NCBI GenBank assembly: GCA_036490795.1
Contig: DASXDG010000214.1
Span: 1 to 11,479, forward strand
Length of the DNA: 11,479 nucleotides
Origin: JAFARZ01 sp036490795
GTDB lineage: Bacteria; Actinomycetota; Actinomycetes; Streptosporangiales; Streptosporangiaceae
Reading direction: 5' to 3'
Shown here: piece after piece, positions 1-6,586 of the stretch
Position numbering within the stretch: position 1 is the first letter of the stretch
Layout: each line of letters starts with the position of its first letter
Translations under genes and position numbers: made by a program
Notes under the pieces: model-generated
Told to the model about the DNA's origin: nothing
Database searches by the model: none
The model's input: only the letters and a program-made list of their open reading frames with translations

Positions 1-1
1 C

Positions 2-109
2 CGCGATACCGGTGACGCCAGGGCCGCCCGCAACGCCGAGGAAGCGCTCACCGCTCGCCGGTCCTGGCTGGCCGAGGCCGAGAACACCCTGGCCGAGTTC
101 AGCAGCTAG
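2..109 (+). CDS. C-terminal end of a probable DUF349-family protein (5' part outside window)
   Basis: An open frame enters from the left edge and ends at TAG (107-109), giving the last 35 residues. They are rich in Ala, Glu and Arg and look like an amphipathic helix, with a TARRSWLAEAE segment and the end LAEFSS. Helical tails of this type (alternating Glu/Ala/Arg, then R-x-W-L-x-x-A) close the DUF349 proteins that I recall near rel in streptomycetes. The assignment rests on a short tail and genomic context, so it is an inference; the molecular role of DUF349 proteins is poorly known. The gene converges on rsh. Its last six codons and stop form copy 1 of the 19-bp tandem repeat, so the present C-terminus is set by the array. 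Another helical protein cannot be excluded. Confidence 0.45.
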   Translation, partial: RDTGDARAARNAEEALTARRSWLAEAENTLAEFSS

Positions 110-204
110 GGCCGAGTTCAGCAGCTAGGGCCGAGTTCAGCAGCTAAGGCCGAGTTCAGCAGCTAGGGCCGAGTTCAGCAGCTAGGGCCGAGTTCAGCAG
201 CTAG
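91..204. repeat. Six tandem copies of a 19-bp unit spanning a stop codon
   Basis: The unit GGCCGAGTTCAGCAGCTAG starts at 91, 110, 129, 148, 167 and 186. All copies are identical except the third, which ends in TAA instead of TAG. Copy 1 encodes the last codons and stop of the left-edge gene. Since 19 is not a multiple of 3, successive copies shift frame: the stops at 107, 126 and 145 fall in the three different plus-strand frames, and the original frame meets another stop at 164. The array therefore blocks readthrough in every frame, and copy-number change would not alter the protein. Replication slippage is the likely origin. I see no strong hairpin within the unit. Confidence 0.95.
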
Positions 205-207
205 GGC

Positions 208-294
208 GGCCTGCGTGCCGCGAGCCCCCACCCGAGGGGGCCTGCGGTCCGCGAGCCCCCTCGGCCCTAAGGGGTCTGCGGCGCCACGAGCCCC
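208..294. repeat. Three degenerate ~21-bp direct repeats in the convergent gap
   Basis: Related segments begin at 208, 239 and 273. The shared pattern is GGYCTGCG, a variable 3-6 bases, then CGAGCCCC. The first two differ by two bases and the third has an extra base. Spacings are 31 and 34 bp. They lie directly after the 19-bp array in a gap (110-403) in which I see no gene. The gap as a whole holds the tandem array, these degenerate repeats, two hairpins and GC-rich 12-mers. Confidence 0.6.
232..264. terminator. Perfect 10-bp stem-loop, candidate bidirectional terminator
   Basis: CCGAGGGGGC (232-241) is the exact reverse complement of 255-264, with a 13-base loop. It lies between the convergent left-edge gene and rsh, where a shared terminator is expected. 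There is no U-run on either side, so it is not a canonical intrinsic terminator. High-GC actinobacteria often have hairpin terminators without U-tracts, which makes the role plausible but unproven. Confidence 0.5.
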
Positions 295-302
295 GTGGGC
301 GC
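281..302. terminator. Second GC-rich hairpin in the convergent gap
   Basis: GCGCCACG (281-288) pairs with 294-302 across a 5-base loop, with one bulged G in the right arm. It lies 16 bp from the first stem-loop and may act with it as a tandem terminator between the convergent genes. There is no U-run. It is partly built from the third degenerate repeat, so it could also be a by-product of the repeat sequence. Confidence 0.35.
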
Positions 303-324
303 TCGGGGCCTTGGCGTGCGCTCA

Positions 325-401
325 GGCCCGGCGGGCGCGTGGCCCGGCGGGCGCGGGCGCGGGCGCGTGGCCCGGCGGGCGGGCGGTCAGGCCCGGCGGG
401 C
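325..401. repeat. Four copies of the 12-mer GGCCCGGCGGGC next to the rsh stop
   Basis: Exact copies begin at 325, 341, 369 and 390, joined by short GC-only linkers such as GCGCGGGCGCGG. The last copy ends 2 bp before the rsh stop codon. No long open frame with convincing coding character covers them. They look like local slippage or expansion in the 3' flank of rsh; their G-rich plus strand and C-rich minus strand could form structure in the rsh 3'UTR. Confidence 0.75.
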
Positions 402-403
402 GG

Positions 404-2752
404 TCAGCTCGTGACGCGGTAGACGTCGTAGACGCCGTCTACGGCGCGCACGGCGCGCAGCACGTGCCCTAGGTGCTTGGGGTCGCCCATCTCGAAAGTG
501 AAGCGGCTGAACGCGACCCGGTCCCTGGTCGTGGTGACCGTGGCGGACAAGATGTTGACGTGCTGATCGGACAGCACCCTGGTCACGTCGGAGAGCAGCC
601 TGGTCCGGTCGAGCGCCTCCACCTGGATGGCGACGAGGAACACCGAGCCCTCATTGGGCGCCCAGCGGATGTTGACCAGCCGTTCCTGCTGCGTTTCTGT
701 CAGGTGCATGATGTTCACGCAGTCCGCGCGGTGCGCCGACACGCCATGCCCGTGCGTGACGAAACCGGTAATCGGATCGCCGGGCACCGGGGTGCAGCAT
801 TTGGACAGCCTGACCCAGACGTCGGCCGCCCCCTCGACCTCGACACCGGAGTCGCCGGGCGTCCGCGGCTTCGGCGCCTTGGCCGGCAGGGTGATCTCGG
901 CGATGTCTTCTTGCGCCCCGGCGAGCCCGCCGGCCGACCTGACCAGTTTGTCGATGATCGACTGGGCGCTGACCTGGCCCTGACCGACCGCGGCGTACAA
1001 CCCGGACAGATCGGGGTAGCGAAGGTCCCTGGCGAGGGTGAGCAGCGTGTCAGCGCTGGCCTGCCGCTGCAGCGGCATGCCCTGCTTGCGCATGGCACGT
1101 GCGATCTGGTCCTTGCCCGCCTCGACCGCCGCTTCCCTGCGCTCCTTGGAGAACCACTGCCTGATCTTGTTCCTGGCACGGGCGCTCTGCACGAACTTGA
1201 GCCAGTCCTGGCTCGGCCCGGCCTCGGCGGCCTTGGTGGTGAAGATCTCCACGGTGTCGCCGTTGTCCAGCGGCGATTCGAGGGCGACGAGGCGTCCGTT
1301 GACGCGTGCACCGATCGTGCGGTGCCCGACCTCGGTGTGGATCGCGTAGGCGAAGTCGACCGGCGTGGCGCCGCGCGGCAGCGCCACCACCTCCCCGCGC
1401 GGGGTGAACACGTACACCTCGGCGGCGCCCGCCAGGTCGAACCGCAGCGACTCAAGGAACTCGGCCGGATCCTCGGTTTCCCGCTGCCAGTCCACCAGCT
1501 GACGCAGCCAGGCCATGTCCTGCGTATCGCCATCCCCGGCTTGACCTGCCTTGGCCCGGCTGCCGAAGACCGACTCTTCCTTGTACTTCCAGTGCGCGGC
1601 CACGCCGTACTCGGCCTTGCGGTGCATGTCCCAGGTGCGGATCTGCAGCTCGACCGGCTTCCCGCCCGGCCCGATCACCGTCGTGTGCAGCGACCGGTAC
1701 AGGTTGAACTTCGGCATCGCGATGTAGTCCTTGAACCGTCCGGGGACGGGGTTCCACCGCGCGTGGATGATGCCGAGGGCCGCGTAGCAGTCGCGGACGG
1801 AGTCGACGAGGACCCGGATGCCGACCAGGTCGTAGATGTCGTCGAACCCGACATTCTTGGCGATCATCTTCTGATAGATCGAGTAGTAGTGCTTCGGCCG
1901 GCCGGTGACCGTCGCCTTGATCTTCGCCTCGCGCAGGTCGCCGGAGACGTCCTCGGTCACTTCCTGCAGGAACTGCTCTCGCCGCGGTGATCGTCCGGAT
2001 ACCAGGCGGGCGATCTCGTCGTACCGCTTGGGGTACAGCATGGCGAACGCGAGGTCTTCCAGCTCCCACTTGACCGTGTTCATGCCGAGCCGGTGCGCCA
2101 GCGGCGCGAAGATCTCCAGCGTCTCGCGGGATTTGCGCTCCTGCTTGTCCCTGGGCAGGAAACGCATCGTCCGCATGTTGTGCAGGCGGTCGGCGAGCTT
2201 GATGACCAGCACGCGGATGTCGCGGGACATCGCGACCACCATCTTGCGCACGGTCTCCGCCTCGGCGGACTCGCCGTACTTGACCTTGTCCAGCTTGGTG
2301 ACACCGTCCACCAGGGCCGCGATGTCCTCGCCGAAGGCGCTGCGCAGCTCGGTGAGCGTGTACGGCGTGTCCTCCACCGTGTCGTGCAGCAGGGCCGCGC
2401 AGATGGTCTCGGTGTTCATCCCGAGCTCGGCGAGGATGGTGGCCACCGCGAGCGGATGGGTGATGTACGGATCGCCGCTCTTGCGCTTCTGATCCCGGTG
2501 CCAGTAGGCGGCCACGTCGTAGGCGCGCTCGATCAGCCGGACGTCTGCCTTGGGGTGCGTGGCCCGGACGGTCTTGATCAGCGGCTCGAGGACAGCGTTC
2601 AGCGCGGGGCCGCGCTGGGCCCCCAGACGGGCCAGCCGCCGCCGTACAGCGGGCGTCGTCTGCCTAGGCGCCCCCGGAGCACCATCGGCACTCGGGGCGC
2701 CGGCGGTGATCACATCCCCGGCCACTGCGCTCCGTTCCCCTGCATCCGCCAA
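404..2752 (-). CDS. relA: Bifunctional (p)ppGpp synthetase/hydrolase (Rel/RSH)
   Basis: Makes (p)ppGpp from ATP and GDP/GTP and hydrolyses it, setting the stringent response at the ribosome. The domains of the 782-residue product are in the standard long-RSH order. The HD hydrolase (about 75-200) keeps H99, H123-D124, E127-D128 and D188 with H191-N192, so it should be active. The synthetase (about 255-390) has GRPKHYYSIYQK (284-295), and its RFKD (339-342) is the RXKD form of bifunctional enzymes rather than the EXDD form of synthetase-only RelA. TGS covers about 443-505, a zinc-finger-like region has C652-C653, H674 and C678, and an ACT domain ends the protein. The start is uncertain: TTG at 2752 has no clear RBS and is preceded by an in-frame stop 4 codons upstream, while GTG at 2725 follows GGAG by 4 bases. 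It lies 69 bp downstream of apt. It is the only RSH gene in the window. Confidence 0.97.
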   Translation of the reverse strand: MADAGERSAVAGDVITAGAPSADGAPGAPRQTTPAVRRRLARLGAQRGPALNAVLEPLIKTVRATHPKADVRLIERAYDVAAYWHRDQKRKSGDPYITHPLAVATILAELGMNTETICAALLHDTVEDTPYTLTELRSAFGEDIAALVDGVTKLDKVKYGESAEAETVRKMVVAMSRDIRVLVIKLADRLHNMRTMRFLPRDKQERKSRETLEIFAPLAHRLGMNTVKWELEDLAFAMLYPKRYDEIARLVSGRSPRREQFLQEVTEDVSGDLREAKIKATVTGRPKHYYSIYQKMIAKNVGFDDIYDLVGIRVLVDSVRDCYAALGIIHARWNPVPGRFKDYIAMPKFNLYRSLHTTVIGPGGKPVELQIRTWDMHRKAEYGVAAHWKYKEESVFGSRAKAGQAGDGDTQDMAWLRQLVDWQRETEDPAEFLESLRFDLAGAAEVYVFTPRGEVVALPRGATPVDFAYAIHTEVGHRTIGARVNGRLVALESPLDNGDTVEIFTTKAAEAGPSQDWLKFVQSARARNKIRQWFSKERREAAVEAGKDQIARAMRKQGMPLQRQASADTLLTLARDLRYPDLSGLYAAVGQGQVSAQSIIDKLVRSAGGLAGAQEDIAEITLPAKAPKPRTPGDSGVEVEGAADVWVRLSKCCTPVPGDPITGFVTHGHGVSAHRADCVNIMHLTETQQERLVNIRWAPNEGSVFLVAIQVEALDRTRLLSDVTRVLSDQHVNILSATVTTTRDRVAFSRFTFEMGDPKHLGHVLRAVRAVDGVYDVYRVTS
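427..443. repeat. 17-bp near-perfect palindrome inside the rsh 3' end
   Basis: CGTAGACG (427-434) and its exact reverse complement (436-443) flank a single C. A further GTAGACG lies at 419-425. The element encodes part of the conserved ACT tail (VDGVYDVY), so it may follow simply from codon choice. As RNA it could fold with a 7-bp stem and a 3-base loop about 20 bases before the stop codon. Confidence 0.4.
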
Positions 2753-2758
2753 AGCACC

Positions 2759-2764
2759 AGTCTA
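2759..2764 (-). promoter_or_regulatory. Possible -10 element for rsh
   Basis: On the minus strand TAGACT matches the actinobacterial -10 pattern TANNNT and lies 6 bases before the TTG codon at 2752. I see no good -35 hexamer at 16-18 bases, which is common in actinobacterial promoters but weakens the call. A transcript from here would start near the TTG and put the GTG at 2725, with its GGAG, in a short leader; that would favour the GTG start. This is inference only. Confidence 0.25.
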
Positions 2765-2800
2765 CTTTGGGAGAGTAAAACGCCCGCTCAGACCCGCAGA

Positions 2801-2815
2801 TTCCCGGGCCGGGAA
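2801..2815. other. Inverted repeat between apt and rsh
   Basis: TTCCCGG (2801-2807) and CCGGGAA (2809-2815) are exact reverse complements around one G. As RNA it makes a 6-bp stem with a 3-base loop, beginning 6 bases after the apt stop codon in transcription order. No T-run follows closely. It could partly terminate or process the apt transcript, or be an operator for rsh. The remaining gap sequence shows nothing else clear. Confidence 0.35.
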
Positions 2816-2821
2816 ATAAGT

Positions 2822-3364
2822 TCAGACCGCGAGCAAGGCCGAGACCGGCAGATCCGGCAGTTTAGCCCGGCCATCGAGGAAGGAAAGCTCGATGAGCACC
2901 GCGATGCCGGCCACGGTGGCCCCCGACCTGCGGACCAGGTCCGCGGTGGCCCGTGCGGTGCCGCCGGTGGCCAGCACGTCGTCCACGATCAGCACCCGGT
3001 CCGACGGCGCGAACGCGTCCTGGTGCACCTCGATCGTCGCCGTGCCGTATTCCAGCTCGTAGTCCTCGCTGAACGTGGCGGCGGGCAGCTTGCCCTTCTT
3101 CCGCACCGGGACAAAGCCAGCGCCCAGGCGGCAGGCCACAGGGGCGGCCAGGATGAATCCTCGCGCCTCGATGCCGGCCACCTTGTCCACGTCACCATGC
3201 TCGGCTGCCAGCCCGCCCACGACCGCGCGGAACGCCTCGCCGTCGCCGAGCAGCGGGGTGATGTCCTTGAACACCACCCCGGGCTTCGGGTAGTCGGGGA
3301 TGTCGCGTATCCACGCTGCGATCAGGCTGTCCAGCCCCCCGCTTTGTGTCACGCTGTCAGTCAC
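2822..3364 (-). CDS. apt: Adenine phosphoribosyltransferase
   Basis: Converts adenine and PRPP to AMP and pyrophosphate in cytoplasmic purine salvage. The 180-residue length is normal for the family. Visible motifs are the N-terminal DIPDYPKPGVVFKDITPLL region (21-39), GIEARGF (64-70), VRKKGKLP (87-94) and the PRPP-binding loop VLIVDDVLATGGT (124-136) with its two adjacent acidic residues. The start is GTG at 3364, consistent with the N-termini of relatives, but no RBS precedes it closely. Instead an upstream near-copy of the start region makes a 7-codon ORF whose TGA overlaps this GTG. The gene lies 60 bp downstream of secF and 69 bp upstream of rsh. This linkage of apt to rel and sec genes is conserved in actinobacteria. 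Confidence 0.96.
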   Translation of the reverse strand: MTDSVTQSGGLDSLIAAWIRDIPDYPKPGVVFKDITPLLGDGEAFRAVVGGLAAEHGDVDKVAGIEARGFILAAPVACRLGAGFVPVRKKGKLPAATFSEDYELEYGTATIEVHQDAFAPSDRVLIVDDVLATGGTARATADLVRRSGATVAGIAVLIELSFLDGRAKLPDLPVSALLAV

Positions 3365-3386
3365 GGTGCCACGCTGTCAGTCACGG
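3350..3386. repeat. 17-bp direct duplication of the apt start region
   Basis: CACGCTGTCAGTCACGG occurs at 3350-3366 and 3370-3386, separated by three bases, for a period of 20 bp. The first copy contains the apt GTG start and its first codons. The second puts a second GTG with the same codons 20 bp upstream in another frame. The exact match implies a recent local duplication or selection to keep both. Confidence 0.9.
3361..3384 (-). promoter_or_regulatory. Seven-codon upstream ORF overlapping the apt start (GTGA)
   Basis: On the minus strand GTG at 3384 opens a frame reading MTDSVAP and then TGA (3363-3361). That TGA overlaps the apt GTG (3364-3362) as GTGA, the usual geometry of translational coupling. 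AAGG lies 7 bases before the upstream GTG, while the apt GTG lacks a comparable RBS. Ribosomes may load at the upstream GTG and reinitiate at apt. The first five residues equal those of Apt because the sequence is duplicated. The arrangement is seen directly; translation is inferred. Confidence 0.45.
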
Positions 3387-3395
3387 AACGACCTT

Positions 3396-3426
3396 AGCGG
3401 GTGCCTGGCGCCCGCGGTCACCCGCT
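3396..3426. other. 8-bp hairpin over the secF stop and apt leader
   Basis: AGCGGGTG (3396-3403) is the exact reverse complement of 3419-3426, with a 15-base GC-rich loop. In transcription order the left arm contains bases of the secF TAG stop, and the right arm ends directly before the AAGG that precedes the leader ORF. No U-run follows. It could be an attenuator, an RNA-processing or stability element, or a structure that ribosomes finishing secF melt. Confidence 0.45.
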
Positions 3427-4672
3427 ACCGCCGCTTCTTCTTGCCGGCCGGCCGGCGGCGCGCGGACGCCGTCGTGCGCCCGTCACGGCGCGGCTGCTGC
3501 CGCGGCCCTGGCCGGACATTGGGGATGACCCGGTCCGGCTGGGCAACCGCCGCGGCGGCCGTGTCGCCGAAGTCGTCGTTCACGCCTAGATCGTCGTCCA
3601 CTGCCAGATCGCCGTCCACCAGATCGCCGCGATCGTCTTCGGTCACCTGGGTGGCCACGCCACCCCGGCCGGATGCCTTCGCCGCGGCCCGCTTGGCGGC
3701 CCGGCCGCCGCTGGAGCGCAACGCGACCCGCTTGGCCAGGGCCTGGTACTGCGGTTCGCGTTCCTTGAGCTGAGCGAGCACAGGCGTCGCGATGCAGATC
3801 GACGCGTAGGCACCGGACAGGATACCGACAAGCAGCACCAGCGCCAGGTCGGATAGCTCGTTACCGGGAGCGAGCGAGACCAGCGACACGACCAGGATGG
3901 AGGTGACGGGAAGGATAGCGATCAGCGAGGTGTTGATCGACCTGACCAGCGTCTGGTTCAGCGCCAGGTTCGCCGCCTCGCTATAGGTCTGTCTGGACCC
4001 GCCGAGAATGCCGGCGGTATTCTCGCGGACCTTGTCGAACACCACCACGGTGTCGTAGAGCGCGTATCCCAAGATGGTCAGGAAGCCGATGACGGTGGCG
4101 GGGCTGACCTGGAATCCTGCGAGCGCGTAGACACCGATGGTAATCACGATGGTGTGCAGCAGTGCCACGAAGGACGCGACCGCCATCTTCCATTCGAACG
4201 CTATCGACAGGTAGATGACGATCACGATGAGGAATGCGATCAGCGCCTCGATCGCCTTGCCGGTGATCTGGCTCCCCCAGCTCGGACCGACGAACTGGAC
4301 GTTGACGTTACTCGCGCCGGCTTTGCTCCCCAGGTCGCTGATGACCTGCTGCTGCACCTGAGTGCTCAGGTCCTTGGTCTGCACCTGGTAGTTGACCTTC
4401 GCGCCGGTCACGTGCTGCACGACCGCGCCGGACACGCCCGCGTCGTTGACCGCGGTCTGCACCTGGCTGACCGACGCGCTCGGCGCGTAGAACTGGAAGG
4501 TCGCGCCGCCCTTGAAGTCGACGCTGAAGGCGAGCCCGCGGACTATGACCGCGACGATGCTGATCAGCAGGATGACGGCGGAGATGGCATACCACATCTT
4601 CCGCCGGTCGACGAAGTTGATGGAGAGCTCACCACGATAGAGCCTGCCACCTACCTCGGTTATGCGGGACAT
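3425..4672 (-). CDS. secF: Protein translocase subunit SecF
   Basis: Membrane partner of SecD that assists SecYEG export using the proton motive force. The 415-residue product has TM1 (about 27-46), a periplasmic-type P1 domain opened by VDFKGGATFQF, and five more membrane segments (about 138-298). The YDTVVVFDKVREN signature (206-218) with its TM4 Asp is intact. After residue 303 comes a tail of over 100 residues: a basic, Ala/Arg-rich part, an acidic stretch (345-370) and a very basic end (PAGKKKRR), longer than in E. coli SecF. ATG at 4672 is chosen because it overlaps the secD stop as TGATG, is preceded by GGGGAGG, and begins at the family-typical N-terminus. The frame stays open 26 codons further upstream, but that part is antisense-like and has no family match. 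Confidence 0.96.
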   Translation of the reverse strand: MSRITEVGGRLYRGELSINFVDRRKMWYAISAVILLISIVAVIVRGLAFSVDFKGGATFQFYAPSASVSQVQTAVNDAGVSGAVVQHVTGAKVNYQVQTKDLSTQVQQQVISDLGSKAGASNVNVQFVGPSWGSQITGKAIEALIAFLIVIVIYLSIAFEWKMAVASFVALLHTIVITIGVYALAGFQVSPATVIGFLTILGYALYDTVVVFDKVRENTAGILGGSRQTYSEAANLALNQTLVRSINTSLIAILPVTSILVVSLVSLAPGNELSDLALVLLVGILSGAYASICIATPVLAQLKEREPQYQALAKRVALRSSGGRAAKRAAAKASGRGGVATQVTEDDRGDLVDGDLAVDDDLGVNDDFGDTAAAAVAQPDRVIPNVRPGPRQQPRRDGRTTASARRRPAGKKKRR

Positions 4673-6558
4673 CAGGCCTCCCCGGAGGTGGTACGCGTCG
4701 ACGTGATGGCGCGGGCACGCGCCGGGTTCCGCCGCACCGACGAACGCCACGGGGTCCGGGCGCCGAGCCGAGCCGGGTCAAGCCCGGACCAGCGGTTACC
4801 GTTGCTGTAGAACTTGGTCCGCGCGAACAGCGTCAGCAGCGGCTTGGTGAAGGTGAACACGACCAGCACGTCGATGATCGTGGTCAGTCCCAGCGTGAAC
4901 GCGAAGCCCTTCACGTCTCCGATGGAGAAGTAGTAGAGCAGCAGGGCCGCGAGGAACGTCACCGTGTCCGAGACCAGGATGGTCCGGCGGGCCCGCCTCC
5001 AGCCCGCCTCCACGGCGGGCCTGAGCTGTTTGCCTTCCCGGACTTCGTCACGCAATCGTTCGAAGAACACCACGAACGAGTCCGCCGTGATACCGATCGC
5101 CACGATCAGGCCGGCGATACCGGTCAGGTCCAGCGTGAAGCTCTGGTACTTACACAGCAGCACGATGCCGAGGTAACCGAGCAGGGTGGCGACCGCCAGG
5201 CTGGAGATCGATACCAGGGACAGGCCGCGGTAGTACAGGAACGAGTAGATCACGACGAGGAGCAGCCCGATCCCGGCCGCGAGCAAGCCGCCGTTCAGCT
5301 GGGCATGGCCGAGCTGCGCCGACACCGACGAAACGTCGACGATCGAGAACCGCAGCGGCAGCGACCCGTACTTCAGGTCTTCCGCGACCTGAGTGGCGTA
5401 TGCCTGGGTGACGGTCGAACCGGAGATCTGCACCTGGCCGCCGGTAATCGGCTGGTCGATCGAGTCCGAAGACACCACGGTGCCGTCCAGCACGATGGCC
5501 ACCTGGTTCAGCACCGCGTCATCCTGGTTGGTGGTGCTGTCGGCGAAATACTTGTTGTACACGTCGGTGGTGAGGGTGCCGAAGGCGTCGCTGCCCGCGC
5601 CGTTGAAGCCAAGCACGACCTGCCACTCATCGTCGGTCGTGGAGTACTCGGCGTCCGCGCTAGTCACCTCGGTGCCCTGAACCTTGGCCACGTCGAGCAC
5701 GTACTTGTTGCCACTGGTGTCACAGGCGACGATCTGGTCCCCGGGGACGTCGTACTCCCCGTCCGTGTAGCCGACCTGCGCCTGCCACTTAGCCGCGCTC
5801 TCACCCGGCTTGCAGACCAGCTTGTTGAACAGCGCCATCGTCTTCTTGTTCACCAGGGTCGCGTCACCGCTGGCGCCGCTGGTGGCGGTGGCGGGCGCCG
5901 ACGCGCTGGCGCTCGGCGACGGGCTCGGACTGGTCGTGGCTGGTGCCGTGGACGAGGCAGACGCCGTCGGCGTCGGGGTGGCATTCGCGGCGTCCGAGAC
6001 GATCTTCGCGGTCGTCTTGGCGGTGCTCGTGGCGCTGGGCGACGATGTCGCGGAGGGCTTGGCAGTCGCGGACGGGGTGGCACCGGTGCTCGCGCTGGGC
6101 GTGGCGCTGGGACTGGGCGTGGCGGTTGATCCGGTCGACGTCCCGGTATACCCCTCGTACAGCAGCACGTGGCGGAACATCAGCAGCGCCGTGGTGCTCA
6201 CCAGGTTCTCGGTCTGCTTGGCGGCCTGCCCGGGGATCGACACCACAAGGTCGTCGCTGCCCTGAGTCTGCACCTGGGCGCCGGAGTTACCGGTGCCGTT
6301 GACCCGGTCGATGATGATCGTCTGCGCCGACTTCATGTCGGCGCTGGAGGGTTGCCCGCCGTCAAGTGTCGACGCCTTCATCGTCACCTGCGTGCCACTG
6401 GACAGGTCGAGCCCGAGATTGACCTTAAAGTCCTTGTGCCAATGGCCAGGGTTGAGCAGATTCCCGCCCACGATGCCCAGGAGCATGATCACAATGAGCG
6501 CGCCGAGTACCGCGAGCGCCCGCCCTGGATGCGGGCCGCTCTTCGCTGGAGGTGCCAC
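4672..6558 (-). CDS. secD: Protein translocase subunit SecD
   Basis: Works with SecF to pull secreted proteins through SecYEG. The 628 residues show TM1 (about 13-32), NLGLDL (47-52) opening P1, and five C-terminal membrane segments between about 420 and 575. The TADSFVVFFERLRDE signature (491-505), including the TM4 Asp, is intact. Two features stand out. The usual LDLxGGT reads LDLSSGT (50-56), and P1 carries a roughly 95-residue Ser/Thr/Ala/Pro insert (about 138-232) with repeated PSPSATPSA-like motifs. Pro-rich inserts here are known in actinobacterial SecD, but this one is long. A basic tail (about 590-628) follows the last helix. The start is GTG at 6558 with only a weak AGG upstream; yajC ends 28 bp before it, so the two are probably cotranscribed. 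Confidence 0.96.
   Translation of the reverse strand: MAPPAKSGPHPGRALAVLGALIVIMLLGIVGGNLLNPGHWHKDFKVNLGLDLSSGTQVTMKASTLDGGQPSSADMKSAQTIIIDRVNGTGNSGAQVQTQGSDDLVVSIPGQAAKQTENLVSTTALLMFRHVLLYEGYTGTSTGSTATPSPSATPSASTGATPSATAKPSATSSPSATSTAKTTAKIVSDAANATPTPTASASSTAPATTSPSPSPSASASAPATATSGASGDATLVNKKTMALFNKLVCKPGESAAKWQAQVGYTDGEYDVPGDQIVACDTSGNKYVLDVAKVQGTEVTSADAEYSTTDDEWQVVLGFNGAGSDAFGTLTTDVYNKYFADSTTNQDDAVLNQVAIVLDGTVVSSDSIDQPITGGQVQISGSTVTQAYATQVAEDLKYGSLPLRFSIVDVSSVSAQLGHAQLNGGLLAAGIGLLLVVIYSFLYYRGLSLVSISSLAVATLLGYLGIVLLCKYQSFTLDLTGIAGLIVAIGITADSFVVFFERLRDEVREGKQLRPAVEAGWRRARRTILVSDTVTFLAALLLYYFSIGDVKGFAFTLGLTTIIDVLVVFTFTKPLLTLFARTKFYSNGNRWSGLDPARLGARTPWRSSVRRNPARARAITSTRTTSGEA
4677..4683 (-). 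promoter_or_regulatory. Strong ribosome binding site of secF inside secD
   Basis: GGGGAGG on the minus strand lies 4 bases before the secF ATG at 4672, within the last codons of secD. With the TGATG stop-start overlap it fixes the secF start and implies coupled, near-stoichiometric synthesis of the two subunits. Confidence 0.8.
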
Positions 6559-6586
6559 TTGTCTTACGCCTGCCTGTTAGGTTCGG

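Noticed and set aside
91..204. CRISPR array
   Set aside because: The 19-bp units are directly adjacent with no spacers and no cas genes are nearby; it is a simple tandem repeat.
215..472. Plus-strand open frame of 85 codons in the convergent gap
   Set aside because: It is made of the GC-rich repeats plus the antisense end of rsh and has no RBS or recognisable content.
473..1990. Plus-strand open frame of about 505 codons opposite rsh
   Set aside because: It is fully antisense to the clearly conserved Rel protein, and its product is His/Arg/Asp/Val-rich without any recognisable domain, as expected from the complement of GC-rich codons.
2093..3397. Plus-strand open frame of about 434 codons opposite the rsh 5' end and apt
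   Set aside because: Its product crosses two conserved antisense genes and the gap between them and resembles no family; it is a GC-driven shadow.
4673..4750. 26-codon N-terminal extension of SecF
   Set aside because: The ATG at 4672 has a strong RBS and the TGATG overlap; the extension has no counterpart in SecF proteins and lies within secD.
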